Shown: one piece after another, positions 1 through 5,467 of the stretch | Numbering within the stretch: position 1 is the first letter of the stretch | How the letters are laid out: each line of letters begins with the position of its first letter | Source of the DNA: Natronomonas sp. | GTDB taxonomy: Archaea; Halobacteriota; Halobacteria; Halobacteriales; Haloarculaceae | Assembly: GCA_007135435.1 (NCBI GenBank) | Contig: SLIW01000548.1 | Coordinates: forward strand, 1-6,824 | Reading direction: 5' to 3' | Length of the DNA: 6,824 nt | The notes under the pieces: generated by a model | The model's input: the letters and a program-made list of their open reading frames with translations, nothing else | Told to the model about the DNA's origin: nothing | Database searches by the model: none | Position numbers and translations under genes: made by a program

Positions 1-155
1 ACGCCCGTGATCGACTTGAGCGTCGTGGTCTTGCCGGCGCCGTTGCGTCCCAGGAGGGTCACGACGTCGTTCTCCTCGAGCTCGAGGGACACCCCGTGGA
101 GGATGTGGCTGTCCCCGTAGTAGGTGTGGATGTCCTCGACCGACAGCAGCGTCAT
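1..155 (-). CDS. livF: LivF-type ABC transporter ATPase, N-terminal part (runs off left edge)
   Basis: This is the second ATP-binding subunit of the HAAT-type importer; it would pair with LivG on the cytoplasmic face of the permeases. Only 51 codons are inside the window. They begin MTLLSVEDIHTYYGDSHILH and contain a complete Walker A P-loop, GRNGAGKT, at residues 36-43, followed by TTLKSITG. The Y12-Y13-G14 stretch before the first strands is typical of LivF, whose N-termini usually read as V..l...YG. The ATG start at 155 overlaps the livG stop in an ATGA junction (152-155), which indicates translational coupling, and a GGGGGGAG Shine-Dalgarno lies 6 nt upstream. LivF proteins are usually about 235 residues, so roughly four fifths, including the signature and Walker B, lies to the left. 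The ATPase family is certain; LivF rather than LivG follows from gene order and the N-terminal sequence. Confidence 0.93.
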   Translation of the reverse strand, partial: MTLLSVEDIHTYYGDSHILHGVSLELEENDVVTLLGRNGAGKTTTLKSITG

Positions 156-919
156 ATCGAGCTCCCCCCGAGGTAGGCCTCGGTCACGGTCTCGTCCGCC
201 CGGACGGTCCCGGGGTCGCCGTCGGCGATCACCCGGCCGTCGTGGAGGACGACGATGCGGTCGGCGATGTTGAAGACGACGTCCATGTCGTGTTCGGTGA
301 CGACGAAGGTGGTGTCCGTCCGCTCGTCGAGCTCGTTGACGAAGTCGACGACGATCGCCGAGTCGGTCGGGTTCAGCCCCGCGGTCGGCTCGTCGAGCAG
401 GACCACCGACGACTCGATCGCGAGCGCCAGCGAGATCTCCACGTTCCGCTGCTGGCCGTACGACAGCGTCGAGCAGCGCTTCTCCGCGAGGTGGGTCAGC
501 CCGGTGAGCTCGAGGATCTCGTCGACCTGCTCGTTGATCGCCTCGTCGGCGTCGAGCCACGTCGTGAGGTCCAGCGTCCGGTCGTTCCGCGCGACGCAGG
601 CGACCTGGACGTTCTGGCGGACGGTCAGCCGCTCGAAGATCTCGATGATCTGGAACGACCGGGCGAGCCCCCGGTCGGCGATCTCGTGGGCCGGCAGCCC
701 CGTGATCTCCTGGAGCTCGCCGTCGTGTCTGAGCCAGACCTCCCCGGAGGTGGGTTCGACCATCCCCGTCAGGAGGTCGTAGAAGGTCGTCTTCCCGGCG
801 CCGTTCGGCCCGATGATGCAGGTGATCTCGCCGTGGACGATGTCGAGGCTGACGCCGTCGACCGCCACCAGCTCGCCGAACTCCCGCCGCAGGTCGACCG
901 TGCGGAGCAGCGTCGTCAC
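152..919 (-). CDS. livG: LivG-type ABC transporter ATPase
   Basis: This 255-residue ATP-binding subunit of a branched-chain amino acid/amide-type importer hydrolyses ATP at the cytoplasmic side and should pair with LivF. All ABC motifs are visible in order: Walker A GPNGAGKT (37-44), Q-loop RSFQ (Q90), signature LSYGQQR (152-158; the family often has LSYGQQR or LSGGQQR), Walker B VVLLDEP (172-178) and the H-loop histidine in TEHDMD (H210). The ARSFQ segment after a long insert (about 60-86), the AGLNP after Walker B and the TEHDMDVVF stretch are characteristic of LivG/UrtD rather than LivF. The length matches the family (about 250). The start codon is GTG (919), overlapping the livM stop by 4 bases (GTGA), with a strong GGAGGTGA Shine-Dalgarno 6 nt upstream. 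Nothing in it is degraded. The transported solute cannot be inferred from the ATPase. Confidence 0.96.
   Translation of the reverse strand: MTTLLRTVDLRREFGELVAVDGVSLDIVHGEITCIIGPNGAGKTTFYDLLTGMVEPTSGEVWLRHDGELQEITGLPAHEIADRGLARSFQIIEIFERLTVRQNVQVACVARNDRTLDLTTWLDADEAINEQVDEILELTGLTHLAEKRCSTLSYGQQRNVEISLALAIESSVVLLDEPTAGLNPTDSAIVVDFVNELDERTDTTFVVTEHDMDVVFNIADRIVVLHDGRVIADGDPGTVRADETVTEAYLGGSSI
162..169 (-). promoter_or_regulatory. Shine-Dalgarno for livF
   Basis: On the minus strand GGGGGGAG lies 6 nt before the livF ATG at 155, inside the livG coding sequence. It is a reasonable match to the haloarchaeal anti-Shine-Dalgarno and supports the ATG overlapping the livG stop codon as the true start. 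Confidence 0.5.
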
Positions 920-2355
920 GGGCGGTCACCTCCGGAGGGACGGTCGGTCGGGTCAGTCGGGTCGGTCGAGTCGCTCCCGCTGCCCGGGTCGGTCGAGTCG
1001 CTCCCGCCGCCCGGGTCGGTCGAGTCGCTCCCGCCGCCCGCTGTGGCCACCTGCCCGCGAGCGGACCTCCGGCCGCGCACCGACGTCCGGCCGACCTCGC
1101 GGCGGACGGCCGCGGCTTTCTCCGAGAGGGTGGATCGGACGAACTCGATCGCCGCGGACCGGCCGTCTGTCCGGTAGACCCCGTAGAGGTCCTCGAGCCA
1201 GTGGCCCAGCGCCACGAGCCCGGCGGCGGCACCCTCCTTGAAGTACAGCAGGACGAGGATGAGCACGAGCCCGTAGAACAGCTCCCAGTGGGCCTCGAAG
1301 GCTGGGTAGCGGCTCAGCCCCCACCGGAGGTAGAGGAAGACGAACGCGCCGACCGCGGGCCCGAGGAAGTAGAACGCGCCGCCGATGACCGCGGCGACGA
1401 CCGGGATCGCGCTCGTGGTCCAGAACGACATGGCAGGCGTCACGATGCTGTGCAGCGGGGCGATGAACAGTCCGGCGATGCCGACGAAGAACGCGGAGAC
1501 GACGAACATCACCCACTGGTGGTACGTCACGTTCACGCCGAGGGCGGACACGCGGTCCGGGCTCTCGCGGATGGCCCGGCAGACGGTCCCGAACGGGGAG
1601 TTGATCACCCGCCACATGGCGTACATCGAGCCGCCGGCGACGGCGAGGACGAGGTAGTAGTAGAGGTTCCGGTCGGCGAGCGCGACGTCGGCGCCGAACA
1701 GCTCCACGGTCCCCAGGAGGAGGAGCATGCCGTCGCTCCCCTGGGTGAGCCCGTAGGGGTCCTGGATGAGCACCGCGTAGAACGCCATGCTGAACGACAG
1801 CGTGATGAGCGCGAAGTAGATCTCGTCGAGCCGGACGCTCAGGTAGCCGACCGGAGCGGCGATGACCAGCGTGAATGCGAGCCCGAGCACGACGGCGACC
1901 AGCAGGGTCGCCAGCGGCGAGATGCCACCGAGGACGCCCGCCAGCTCCGGTCCGAGCTCACGGAACGTGAGCGCGATGGCGTACCCGGCGGCGGCGTAGA
2001 AGAGGGCGTGGCCGAACGAGAGTAGCCCCGTGTAGCCGTACAGCAGGTTGAACGCCGTCGCGAACACCGCCAGCAGGAGGAACTCGGTGAAGAGGTAGAC
2101 CTGGAACGACGGGAGGACCACCGGGACCAGGAGGCACCACACCACGAACAGCCCGAGGAGCCGCTCGCGGGTCCACCCCTCCTCGATGAGCCGCGACCGG
2201 GTGAACGAGAGGCGCTCGTGTCCGTGCCCCGCCCGTTCGACGGCCGGTCCGGCCACGCCGAGGGCGCCGGGGTCCGGGCCGTCGGGAGTCGAGCGATCGG
2301 CGGTCGGCTCGTCGTCTCTCGATCCGTCGGTGGTCGGCTCGTCGTCGCCCGACAT
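916..2355 (-). CDS. livM: LivM-type ABC transporter permease with repeat-containing hydrophilic tails at both ends
   Basis: This 479-residue membrane subunit pairs with LivH to form the translocation pore. The core (about 65-375) has roughly 8-9 hydrophobic segments. It contains the LivM hallmark GYTGLLSFGHALFYAAAGY (107-125), an EAA-like cytoplasmic loop AIRESPDRVSALGV (261-274) that should dock an ATPase, and a late IGGAFYFLGPAVGA stretch (324-337). The open frame continues upstream to 2757 inside livH, but the start at 2355 is chosen for three reasons: GAGGTG lies 5 nt upstream, the ATG overlaps the livH stop by one base (TGATG), and the upstream translation is Arg/Pro-rich shadow sequence. 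Oddities: a roughly 60-residue acidic head with a ten-residue near-repeat (DDEPTTDGSR/DDEPTADRST), and a roughly 100-residue tail after the last membrane segment ending in three copies of a nine-residue Gly/Ser/Asp repeat (about 440-466). LivM proteins I know lack both. Confidence 0.93.
   Translation of the reverse strand: MSGDDEPTTDGSRDDEPTADRSTPDGPDPGALGVAGPAVERAGHGHERLSFTRSRLIEEGWTRERLLGLFVVWCLLVPVVLPSFQVYLFTEFLLLAVFATAFNLLYGYTGLLSFGHALFYAAAGYAIALTFRELGPELAGVLGGISPLATLLVAVVLGLAFTLVIAAPVGYLSVRLDEIYFALITLSFSMAFYAVLIQDPYGLTQGSDGMLLLLGTVELFGADVALADRNLYYYLVLAVAGGSMYAMWRVINSPFGTVCRAIRESPDRVSALGVNVTYHQWVMFVVSAFFVGIAGLFIAPLHSIVTPAMSFWTTSAIPVVAAVIGGAFYFLGPAVGAFVFLYLRWGLSRYPAFEAHWELFYGLVLILVLLYFKEGAAAGLVALGHWLEDLYGVYRTDGRSAAIEFVRSTLSEKAAAVRREVGRTSVRGRRSARGQVATAGGGSDSTDPGGGSDSTDPGSGSDSTDPTDPTDRPSGGDRP
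926..933 (-). promoter_or_regulatory. Strong Shine-Dalgarno for livG
   Basis: GGAGGTGA on the minus strand, an ideal complement to the archaeal 16S 3' end, with 6 nt of spacing to the GTG at 919. It lies inside the livM tail coding sequence and decides the non-ATG start of livG. Confidence 0.8.
959..1039. repeat. 27-bp tandem repeat, three copies, in the livM 3' end
   Basis: Three head-to-tail 27-bp units (959-985, 986-1012, 1013-1039) differ at a single base (T at 981 in place of C). On the coding strand they encode GGGSDSTDP, GGGSDSTDP and GSGSDSTDP. The run then decays into TDPTD, from the GGTCGGTCGGGTCA-type sequence at 942-958. Near identity at synonymous positions points to recent slippage or unequal exchange, and the unit length of nine codons keeps the frame open whatever the copy number. 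Confidence 0.97.
2302..2346. repeat. Two-copy repeat with 30-bp period in the livM 5' end
   Basis: The 15-mer GGTCGGCTCGTCGTC occurs at 2302-2316 and again at 2332-2346, with a partly similar stretch between. On the coding strand this gives the ten-residue near-repeat DDEPTTDGSR/DDEPTADRST at LivM residues 4-23. It looks like an in-frame duplication that built the acidic head of the permease. Confidence 0.8.
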
Positions 2356-3233
2356 CAGAGCACCTCGTCCTCCCCGAGCAGCCCGCGCGGTCTGAAGACG
2401 AGCACCAGGATCATCGCGATGAACGGCAACGCGAGGTCGCCGGCGGCGATGTACTGGACGCCGAAGGCCTGGAAGAGGCCGACGAGCATCGCGCCGACGA
2501 ACGCGCCGGAGATCGAGCCCAGCCCGCCGATGACGACGACCACGAACGCGTCGATGATGATCTGGTCGCCGAGCGCCGGACTGACGGCCTGCAGCGGCGC
2601 GGCCAGCGCCCCGCCGAGGCCAGCCAGGAGGCTCCCCAGCAGGAAGACCGTGGTGTAGAGCCGCGGGACGTCGACGCCGAGCATGGCGGCCATCTCCCGG
2701 TCGGAGGCCGTCGCCCGGATGACGTGGCCGTGGTGGGTCCGCGTGAGGAAGAGCCACAGCCCGACCAGGACGACGACGCTCACCCCGATGACGAACAGCC
2801 GGTAGGCGGTGATGGTCTCGCCGAGGATCCCGACCGAGAAGTCGAGCGAGCCGGGCGTCGGGATGGAGCGCGGCTGGGAGCCCCAGAGCATGCGCGCGAG
2901 CTCGTGGACGATCATCGCGACCCCGAAGGTGAGGATGAGCTGGTCGAGGATCGCCTCGTCGCGGTCGTACAGCGGCCGGATGAGGCCGAACTCGACGATC
3001 GCGCCGACGATCCCGACCGCGACGATGCCGACGGCGGCGCCGAGCCAGAAGTTGTCCAGGAGCAGCGCGGAGACCGTGATGGCGCCGTAGGCGCCGAGCA
3101 TGTAGAAGACGCCGTGGGCGAAGTTGAGCACGTTCAGGACCCCGAAGATGAGGCTCAGGCCGACCGCGATGAGGAAGAGCCGACCGCCGATGCTCAGGCC
3201 GATCAGCGTCTCCGCGACGAATAACGGGAACAT
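2355..3233 (-). CDS. livH: LivH-type ABC transporter permease
   Basis: This 292-residue integral membrane subunit is the partner of LivM in the pore of the importer. It has about eight hydrophobic segments (near 10-30, 36-58, 62-86, 94-116, 141-163, 193-214, 228-252 and 264-280). Family features are the GLSLIFGVLNVLNFAHG stretch (25-41) leading to YMLGAYGA, an EAA-like loop IRATASDREMAAMLGVDV (172-189) that contacts an ATPase, the conserved VVVVIGGLGSISGAFVGA (231-248), and a terminal RPRGLLGEDE (281-290). The length is normal for LivH/UrtB (about 290-310). The start ATG lies 10 nt after the stop of the binding-protein gene, with no strong Shine-Dalgarno (only CCGGGGA), so it is probably translated by coupling or reinitiation. 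The stop TGA shares one base with the livM ATG. No damage is seen. UrtB-like urea or short-chain amide transport remains possible. Confidence 0.95.
   Translation of the reverse strand: MFPLFVAETLIGLSIGGRLFLIAVGLSLIFGVLNVLNFAHGVFYMLGAYGAITVSALLLDNFWLGAAVGIVAVGIVGAIVEFGLIRPLYDRDEAILDQLILTFGVAMIVHELARMLWGSQPRSIPTPGSLDFSVGILGETITAYRLFVIGVSVVVLVGLWLFLTRTHHGHVIRATASDREMAAMLGVDVPRLYTTVFLLGSLLAGLGGALAAPLQAVSPALGDQIIIDAFVVVVIGGLGSISGAFVGAMLVGLFQAFGVQYIAAGDLALPFIAMILVLVFRPRGLLGEDEVL
2361..2366 (-). promoter_or_regulatory. Shine-Dalgarno for livM
   Basis: GAGGTG on the minus strand lies 5 nt before the ATG at 2355 and within the last codons of livH. Together with the TGATG stop/start overlap it fixes the livM start and rejects the longer upstream-extended frame. 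Confidence 0.65.
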
Positions 3234-3243
3234 TCCCCGGCGT

Positions 3244-4569
3244 TCAGACTCCTGCCGGGAGGTCGGTGTGGTCCAAGAGCGACGCGAGCTCGTCCGGCGG
3301 GGCGTCGACCCGGTGGACCGGCTCGAGGACGTGGGTTCCCCACTCGTCCGAGTACTCGGTCACGCCCCAGATCGACGGGAGGATCGCCTGGCCGGTCTCC
3401 TCCGAGATGGTGTACTCGCCGACGGGGCCGGTGTGCTCGTAGCCGTGCAGCGTCTCGAGGAGCGCGTCAGTCTCGGTCGTTCCGGCCTCCTCGATCACGT
3501 CCTTGTACAGCCACAGCGCCCGGTAGGCGCCCTCGGCGTTGTACGTCGGCAGCCGCTCGTACTCGTCCCAGTACGTCTCGCGGAACTCCTGGTTCTCGGG
3601 GGAGTCGGGCGCGAACGGCCAGTACCGCGAGGAGGCCCACTGGCCCTCGGGCAGCGCGAGCTCCTCGGTCGGGAGTTCCGTCCCCATGCCGACGCTTGCG
3701 AGGAAGTGGTCCACCTCCTCGAAGAAGCCGGCGTCCTCGGCCTGGTCGACGAACGTCACGAGATCGGTGCCCCACAGCGACGATAGCACCGCCTCCGGTT
3801 CCGCGCTCAGGATCCGCTCGATGTGTGGCGTGTAGTCGTCCGAGGCGAGCTCGGGGAACGTCACCCCGTCCTCGACGTACTCGAGGCCGAGGTCCATCCC
3901 CTCGGTGTAGGCGACGAAGTACTCCCAGGTGTCGTGGCCGAACGCGTAGTCCGGACCGACGTTCGTCCAGCGCGTCGCGTCGAGGTCGCCGGCGACCACG
4001 GCGGCGCCGTGGACGTTCTGGCCGAGGTGGTTCGAGATCCGGAAGACGTACTCGTTGCCCGCCGCGCGGTCGTGGACCCCCGCTGGCGCCGTGATGAACG
4101 GCGTCGCCGCGTGGGTGATCACGATCGGCACCTGCAGCTCCTCCATCACGGGGGCGACCGCGAGCCCGACGGCGCTGCTGTCGAGGCCGAACAGCGCGTC
4201 GACGTCGTCCTCCTCGACGAGGCTGCGGGCCTGCCGGATCCCCGTGTCCGGGTCGGCCTCCGTGTCGCGGAGGATCACCTCGACCTCCTGGCCGTCGATG
4301 CCGCCCTCCTCGTTGATCTGGTCGACCGCCAGCTCGACGCCGTACTCCGCCTCCTCGCCGTACATCGCCGCGAACCCCGAGAGGATGTAGGGCGCCCCGA
4401 GCGTGACGACGTCGTCGTCGTCGCCGCCGAGACAGCCCGCGAGGCCGAGCGCCGCGCCGGCCCCGGTCGCCGTCAGGAAGTGTCGCCTGCGTAGCGGTAC
4501 CCCGGCTCCTCCCGTCGCACCGACCGACCTCCTGTCTTCAACGCCGTCCGTCGATGGGTGAACGCCCAT
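3244..4569 (-). CDS. Tat-exported lipoprotein, HAAT-family substrate-binding protein
   Basis: This 441-residue extracellular solute receptor of the importer is probably anchored to the outer face of the membrane by lipid. The start at 4569 is chosen over the in-frame ATG at 4659 because a TATA-like box lies about 28 bases upstream of 4569 and inside the longer frame. From this start the N-terminus is a roughly 26-residue polar lead, then RRRHFL (27-32, a twin-arginine motif), a Gly/Ala-rich core, and lipobox LAGC (43-46), followed by the acidic spacer GGDDDD. The mature part reads like a periplasmic-binding-protein type I (Peripla_BP_6) domain: GAPYILSGFAAMYGEEAEYG near its start, AVDQINEEGGIDGQEVEV, then DTEADPDTGIRQARSLVEED, with the usual length. 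The lead before the twin arginines is longer than normal. It heads the transporter operon, 10 nt ahead of livH. Branched-chain amino acids, urea or amides are all possible ligands. Confidence 0.94.
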   Translation of the reverse strand: MGVHPSTDGVEDRRSVGATGGAGVPLRRRHFLTATGAGAALGLAGCLGGDDDDVVTLGAPYILSGFAAMYGEEAEYGVELAVDQINEEGGIDGQEVEVILRDTEADPDTGIRQARSLVEEDDVDALFGLDSSAVGLAVAPVMEELQVPIVITHAATPFITAPAGVHDRAAGNEYVFRISNHLGQNVHGAAVVAGDLDATRWTNVGPDYAFGHDTWEYFVAYTEGMDLGLEYVEDGVTFPELASDDYTPHIERILSAEPEAVLSSLWGTDLVTFVDQAEDAGFFEEVDHFLASVGMGTELPTEELALPEGQWASSRYWPFAPDSPENQEFRETYWDEYERLPTYNAEGAYRALWLYKDVIEEAGTTETDALLETLHGYEHTGPVGEYTISEETGQAILPSIWGVTEYSDEWGTHVLEPVHRVDAPPDELASLLDHTDLPAGV

Positions 4570-4593
4570 GTAGTCGTCGGGTCCGTCGAGTAT

Positions 4594-4601
4594 GAATAAA
4601 A
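4594..4601 (-). promoter_or_regulatory. TATA-like promoter of the transporter operon
   Basis: On the minus strand TTTTATTC is the only strongly AT-rich octamer near the operon head. Its centre is about 28 bases upstream of the ATG at 4569, so transcription would begin at or within a few bases of the start codon (leaderless), the common haloarchaeal arrangement. No other promoter is evident inside the operon. Confidence 0.6.
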
Positions 4602-4872
4602 GTCTATGGGATGATATCGCATGACAGCCAACTGGATACAATCGCGAGAACGCCACCACGACGGTCGACGACGGGTCGACCTCCCGGCGTTGCCTGAACT
4701 AGAAGGGTCACGCCGCGGTCGGCAGCCGCGCGGGCGACCCCGAGTGCCGGGGTCCTCGACGGCACGTGCCACCTGCCCATTGTCGAACGCACGTCAGACC
4801 CCATCTCGGTCGCGGCCTCAGCAGCGATCCTTCGTCGGGAGTAGGGCGAATCCCCGGCACAGCGTGTGTCCA

Positions 4873-4890
4873 CTGAGCGATACCGCTCGG
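4873..4890 (-). other. Small hairpin downstream of csp
   Basis: GAGCG (4875-4879) and CGCTC (4884-4888) can pair across the four-base spacer ATAC. The outer C4873-G4890 pair and a T/G opposition extend the stem to about seven positions. It may be part of the csp 3' end or chance; no function is shown. Confidence 0.25.
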
Positions 4891-4903
4891 GGTGGTCGGC
4901 TTC

Positions 4904-4941
4904 GAAAGAATGACGTTCCACCCGTCACGCCGCGTGGCGGG
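4904..4941 (-). terminator. Possible csp 3'-end element: dyad plus T-rich tract
   Basis: Bases 4921-4941 form a 10+1+10 inverted repeat with one mismatch: CCCGTCACGC, a single C, then GCGTGGCGGG. Read in the csp direction it can fold as an eight-position stem with a five-base loop, starting about 50 bases past the csp stop. It is followed by ATTCTTTC (4911-4904). Haloarchaeal termination relies mainly on T-rich tracts and this one is short and interrupted, so the assignment is tentative; an operator-type dyad is the alternative. Confidence 0.3.
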
Positions 4942-4948
4942 GACCGTT

Positions 4949-5002
4949 CGCAGTTACGTGCGGATTCGCAATTACGTGCGGATACGCAGTTACGTGCGGA
5001 CG
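4949..5002. repeat. 18-bp tandem repeat, three copies, overlapping the csp stop codon
   Basis: Units at 4949-4966, 4967-4984 and 4985-5002 share CGCARTTACGTGCGGA and differ at only a few positions. Each contains the broken dyad CGCA-N6-TGCG. The rightmost unit holds the last csp codons and its TAA (4992-4990). Because the period is six codons, the other two copies place further TAA codons in the csp frame, so CGC ACG TAA occurs three times in a row. The copies lie outside the gene and look like serial duplication of its 3' end. Confidence 0.95.
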
Positions 5003-5196
5003 ACGTTCGCCGCGCGGGGTCCCTTCGGGGACGATTCGATGTCGAACTCGACCTCCTGTCCCTCCTCGAGGTCCGGGCCGCCGACGTCCTCCATGTGGAA
5101 GAACACGTCTTCGTCGTCGTCTACCTCGTCGGAGTCCGTCTTGATGAAACCGTAGCCGCCTGTGTCGTTGAAGAAGTCAACCGTACCGTTTGCCAT
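4990..5196 (-). CDS. cspA: Cold-shock domain protein (CspA-like)
   Basis: A 68-residue single cold-shock domain, a small beta-barrel that binds single-stranded RNA or DNA and acts in the cytoplasm as an RNA chaperone or in mRNA handling. The protein begins MANGTVDFFNDTGGYGFIKT. The RNP1-type motif is GYGFI (14-18) and the RNP2-type motif is DVFFH (30-34), followed by MEDVGGPDLEEGQEVEFDI and ending PKGPRAANVVRT. Aromatic residues F8, F9, Y15, F17, F32, F33 and H34 would form the nucleic-acid face. The acidic loop DSDEVDDDE (21-29) between RNP1 and RNP2 seems a few residues longer than in haloarchaeal homologues I remember (about 64 residues). The start at 5196 is preferred to the in-frame ATG at 5205 because homologues begin MANGTV and a TATA-like box at 5223-5230 places the transcript start at about 5200. 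Its stop lies in a tandem repeat, and a large palindrome flanks its promoter. Confidence 0.96.
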   Translation of the reverse strand: MANGTVDFFNDTGGYGFIKTDSDEVDDDEDVFFHMEDVGGPDLEEGQEVEFDIESSPKGPRAANVVRT

Positions 5197-5222
5197 TACA
5201 AGCAACGATAGCCGGAGGACGG

Positions 5223-5230
5223 GGATAACC
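5223..5230 (-). promoter_or_regulatory. TATA-like box of csp
   Basis: GGTTATCC on the minus strand is centred about 30 bases upstream of the csp ATG at 5196, the spacing for a leaderless or very short-leader transcript. It is a weak match in sequence but the only AT-rich spot at the right distance. The 30-bp palindrome begins 3 bases further upstream. Confidence 0.4.
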
Positions 5231-5232
5231 CT

Positions 5233-5262
5233 TCCGAGGGTCGAGGTACCACGACCCCCGGA
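5233..5262. promoter_or_regulatory. 30-bp near-perfect palindrome at the csp promoter (operator candidate)
   Basis: The left half TCCGAGGGTCGAGGT (5233-5247) and the right half ACCACGACCCCCGGA (5248-5262) are reverse complements at 13 of 15 positions. The centre is the perfect hexamer GGTACC. It lies between csp and the divergent zinc-protein gene, immediately upstream of the csp TATA-like box where the BRE and activator sites would be. Its size and symmetry suit a dimeric or tetrameric regulator. No known operator consensus is recognised. Confidence 0.6.
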
Positions 5263-5429
5263 TATGCGCGTCCACGGCCTCGGATCGAGCGGTGTCGGCG
5301 AGAGGAGGGGTCCGTCCGCCCGTCCGTTCGACCCCTCGGAGCCACACAGACGGACGATTCTAGGTGTCGAGCCATGGTGGTCGCACCGGTTGCCCGATCA
5401 CCCGCCTCGGCCGGGCCTCGGCGGGCAGC

Positions 5430-5437
5430 TATTTACG
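5430..5437 (+). promoter_or_regulatory. TATA-like box of the small zinc-protein gene
   Basis: TATTTACG is the most AT-rich stretch upstream of the ATG at 5468. Its centre is about 34 bases before the ATG, predicting a leader of only a few bases. It makes the 5197-5467 interval a divergent promoter region shared with csp. Confidence 0.5.
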
Positions 5438-5467
5438 GAGCGGTCTCCTCGACCGACGTGCACCGAC

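Larger units (their letters stand above)
4570..4989. other. Intergenic region between csp and the transporter operon
   Basis: About 420 bp with no gene I can support. Frames open on both strands here give Arg/Pro/Ser-rich translations unlike a haloarchaeal protein. The operon promoter occupies the left end (about 4594). The right end holds the 18-bp repeats downstream of csp (from 4949). In between are short dyads: 4714-4718 with 4726-4730, 4873-4890 and 4921-4941. I see no tRNA or insertion element. Confidence 0.6.

Noticed and set aside
959..1039. Three repeats considered as a CRISPR array.
   Set aside because: The units are head-to-tail without spacers, stay in the livM frame and encode a nine-residue peptide repeat.
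242..1177. 311-codon plus-strand frame across livG and the livM tail.
   Set aside because: It is antisense to livG, which has all ABC motifs. The product is Arg/Asp/Val low-complexity sequence of the usual shadow type.
2356..2757. In-frame upstream extension of livM into livH (134 further codons).
   Set aside because: The translation is Arg/Pro/Gly-rich with no membrane character, overlaps well-conserved livH, and the ATG at 2355 has a Shine-Dalgarno and a stop/start overlap.
4521..4535. AGGAGGT on the minus strand within the early binding-protein codons, as a Shine-Dalgarno for an internal start.
   Set aside because: The nearest downstream GTG is out of frame and no in-frame ATG or GTG follows before the twin-arginine motif, so the match is probably the Arg-Arg-Ser codons by chance.
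4570..4659. Longer N-terminus for the binding lipoprotein, starting at an ATG at 4659.
   Set aside because: The TATA-like box lies inside this extension, and 30 more residues would push the Tat motif still further from the N-terminus.
4604..4921. Minus-strand 105-codon frame in the gap between csp and the operon, and overlapping plus-strand frames.
   Set aside because: Arg/Ser-rich, no recognisable domain, not acidic, no promoter or ribosome site placed for it, and it would overlap the operon promoter.
4949..5002. 18-bp repeats considered as a CRISPR remnant or replication-origin iterons.
   Set aside because: There are no spacers, no adjacent cas or Orc1/Cdc6 gene and no AT-rich unwinding region, and one unit is the csp 3' end itself.
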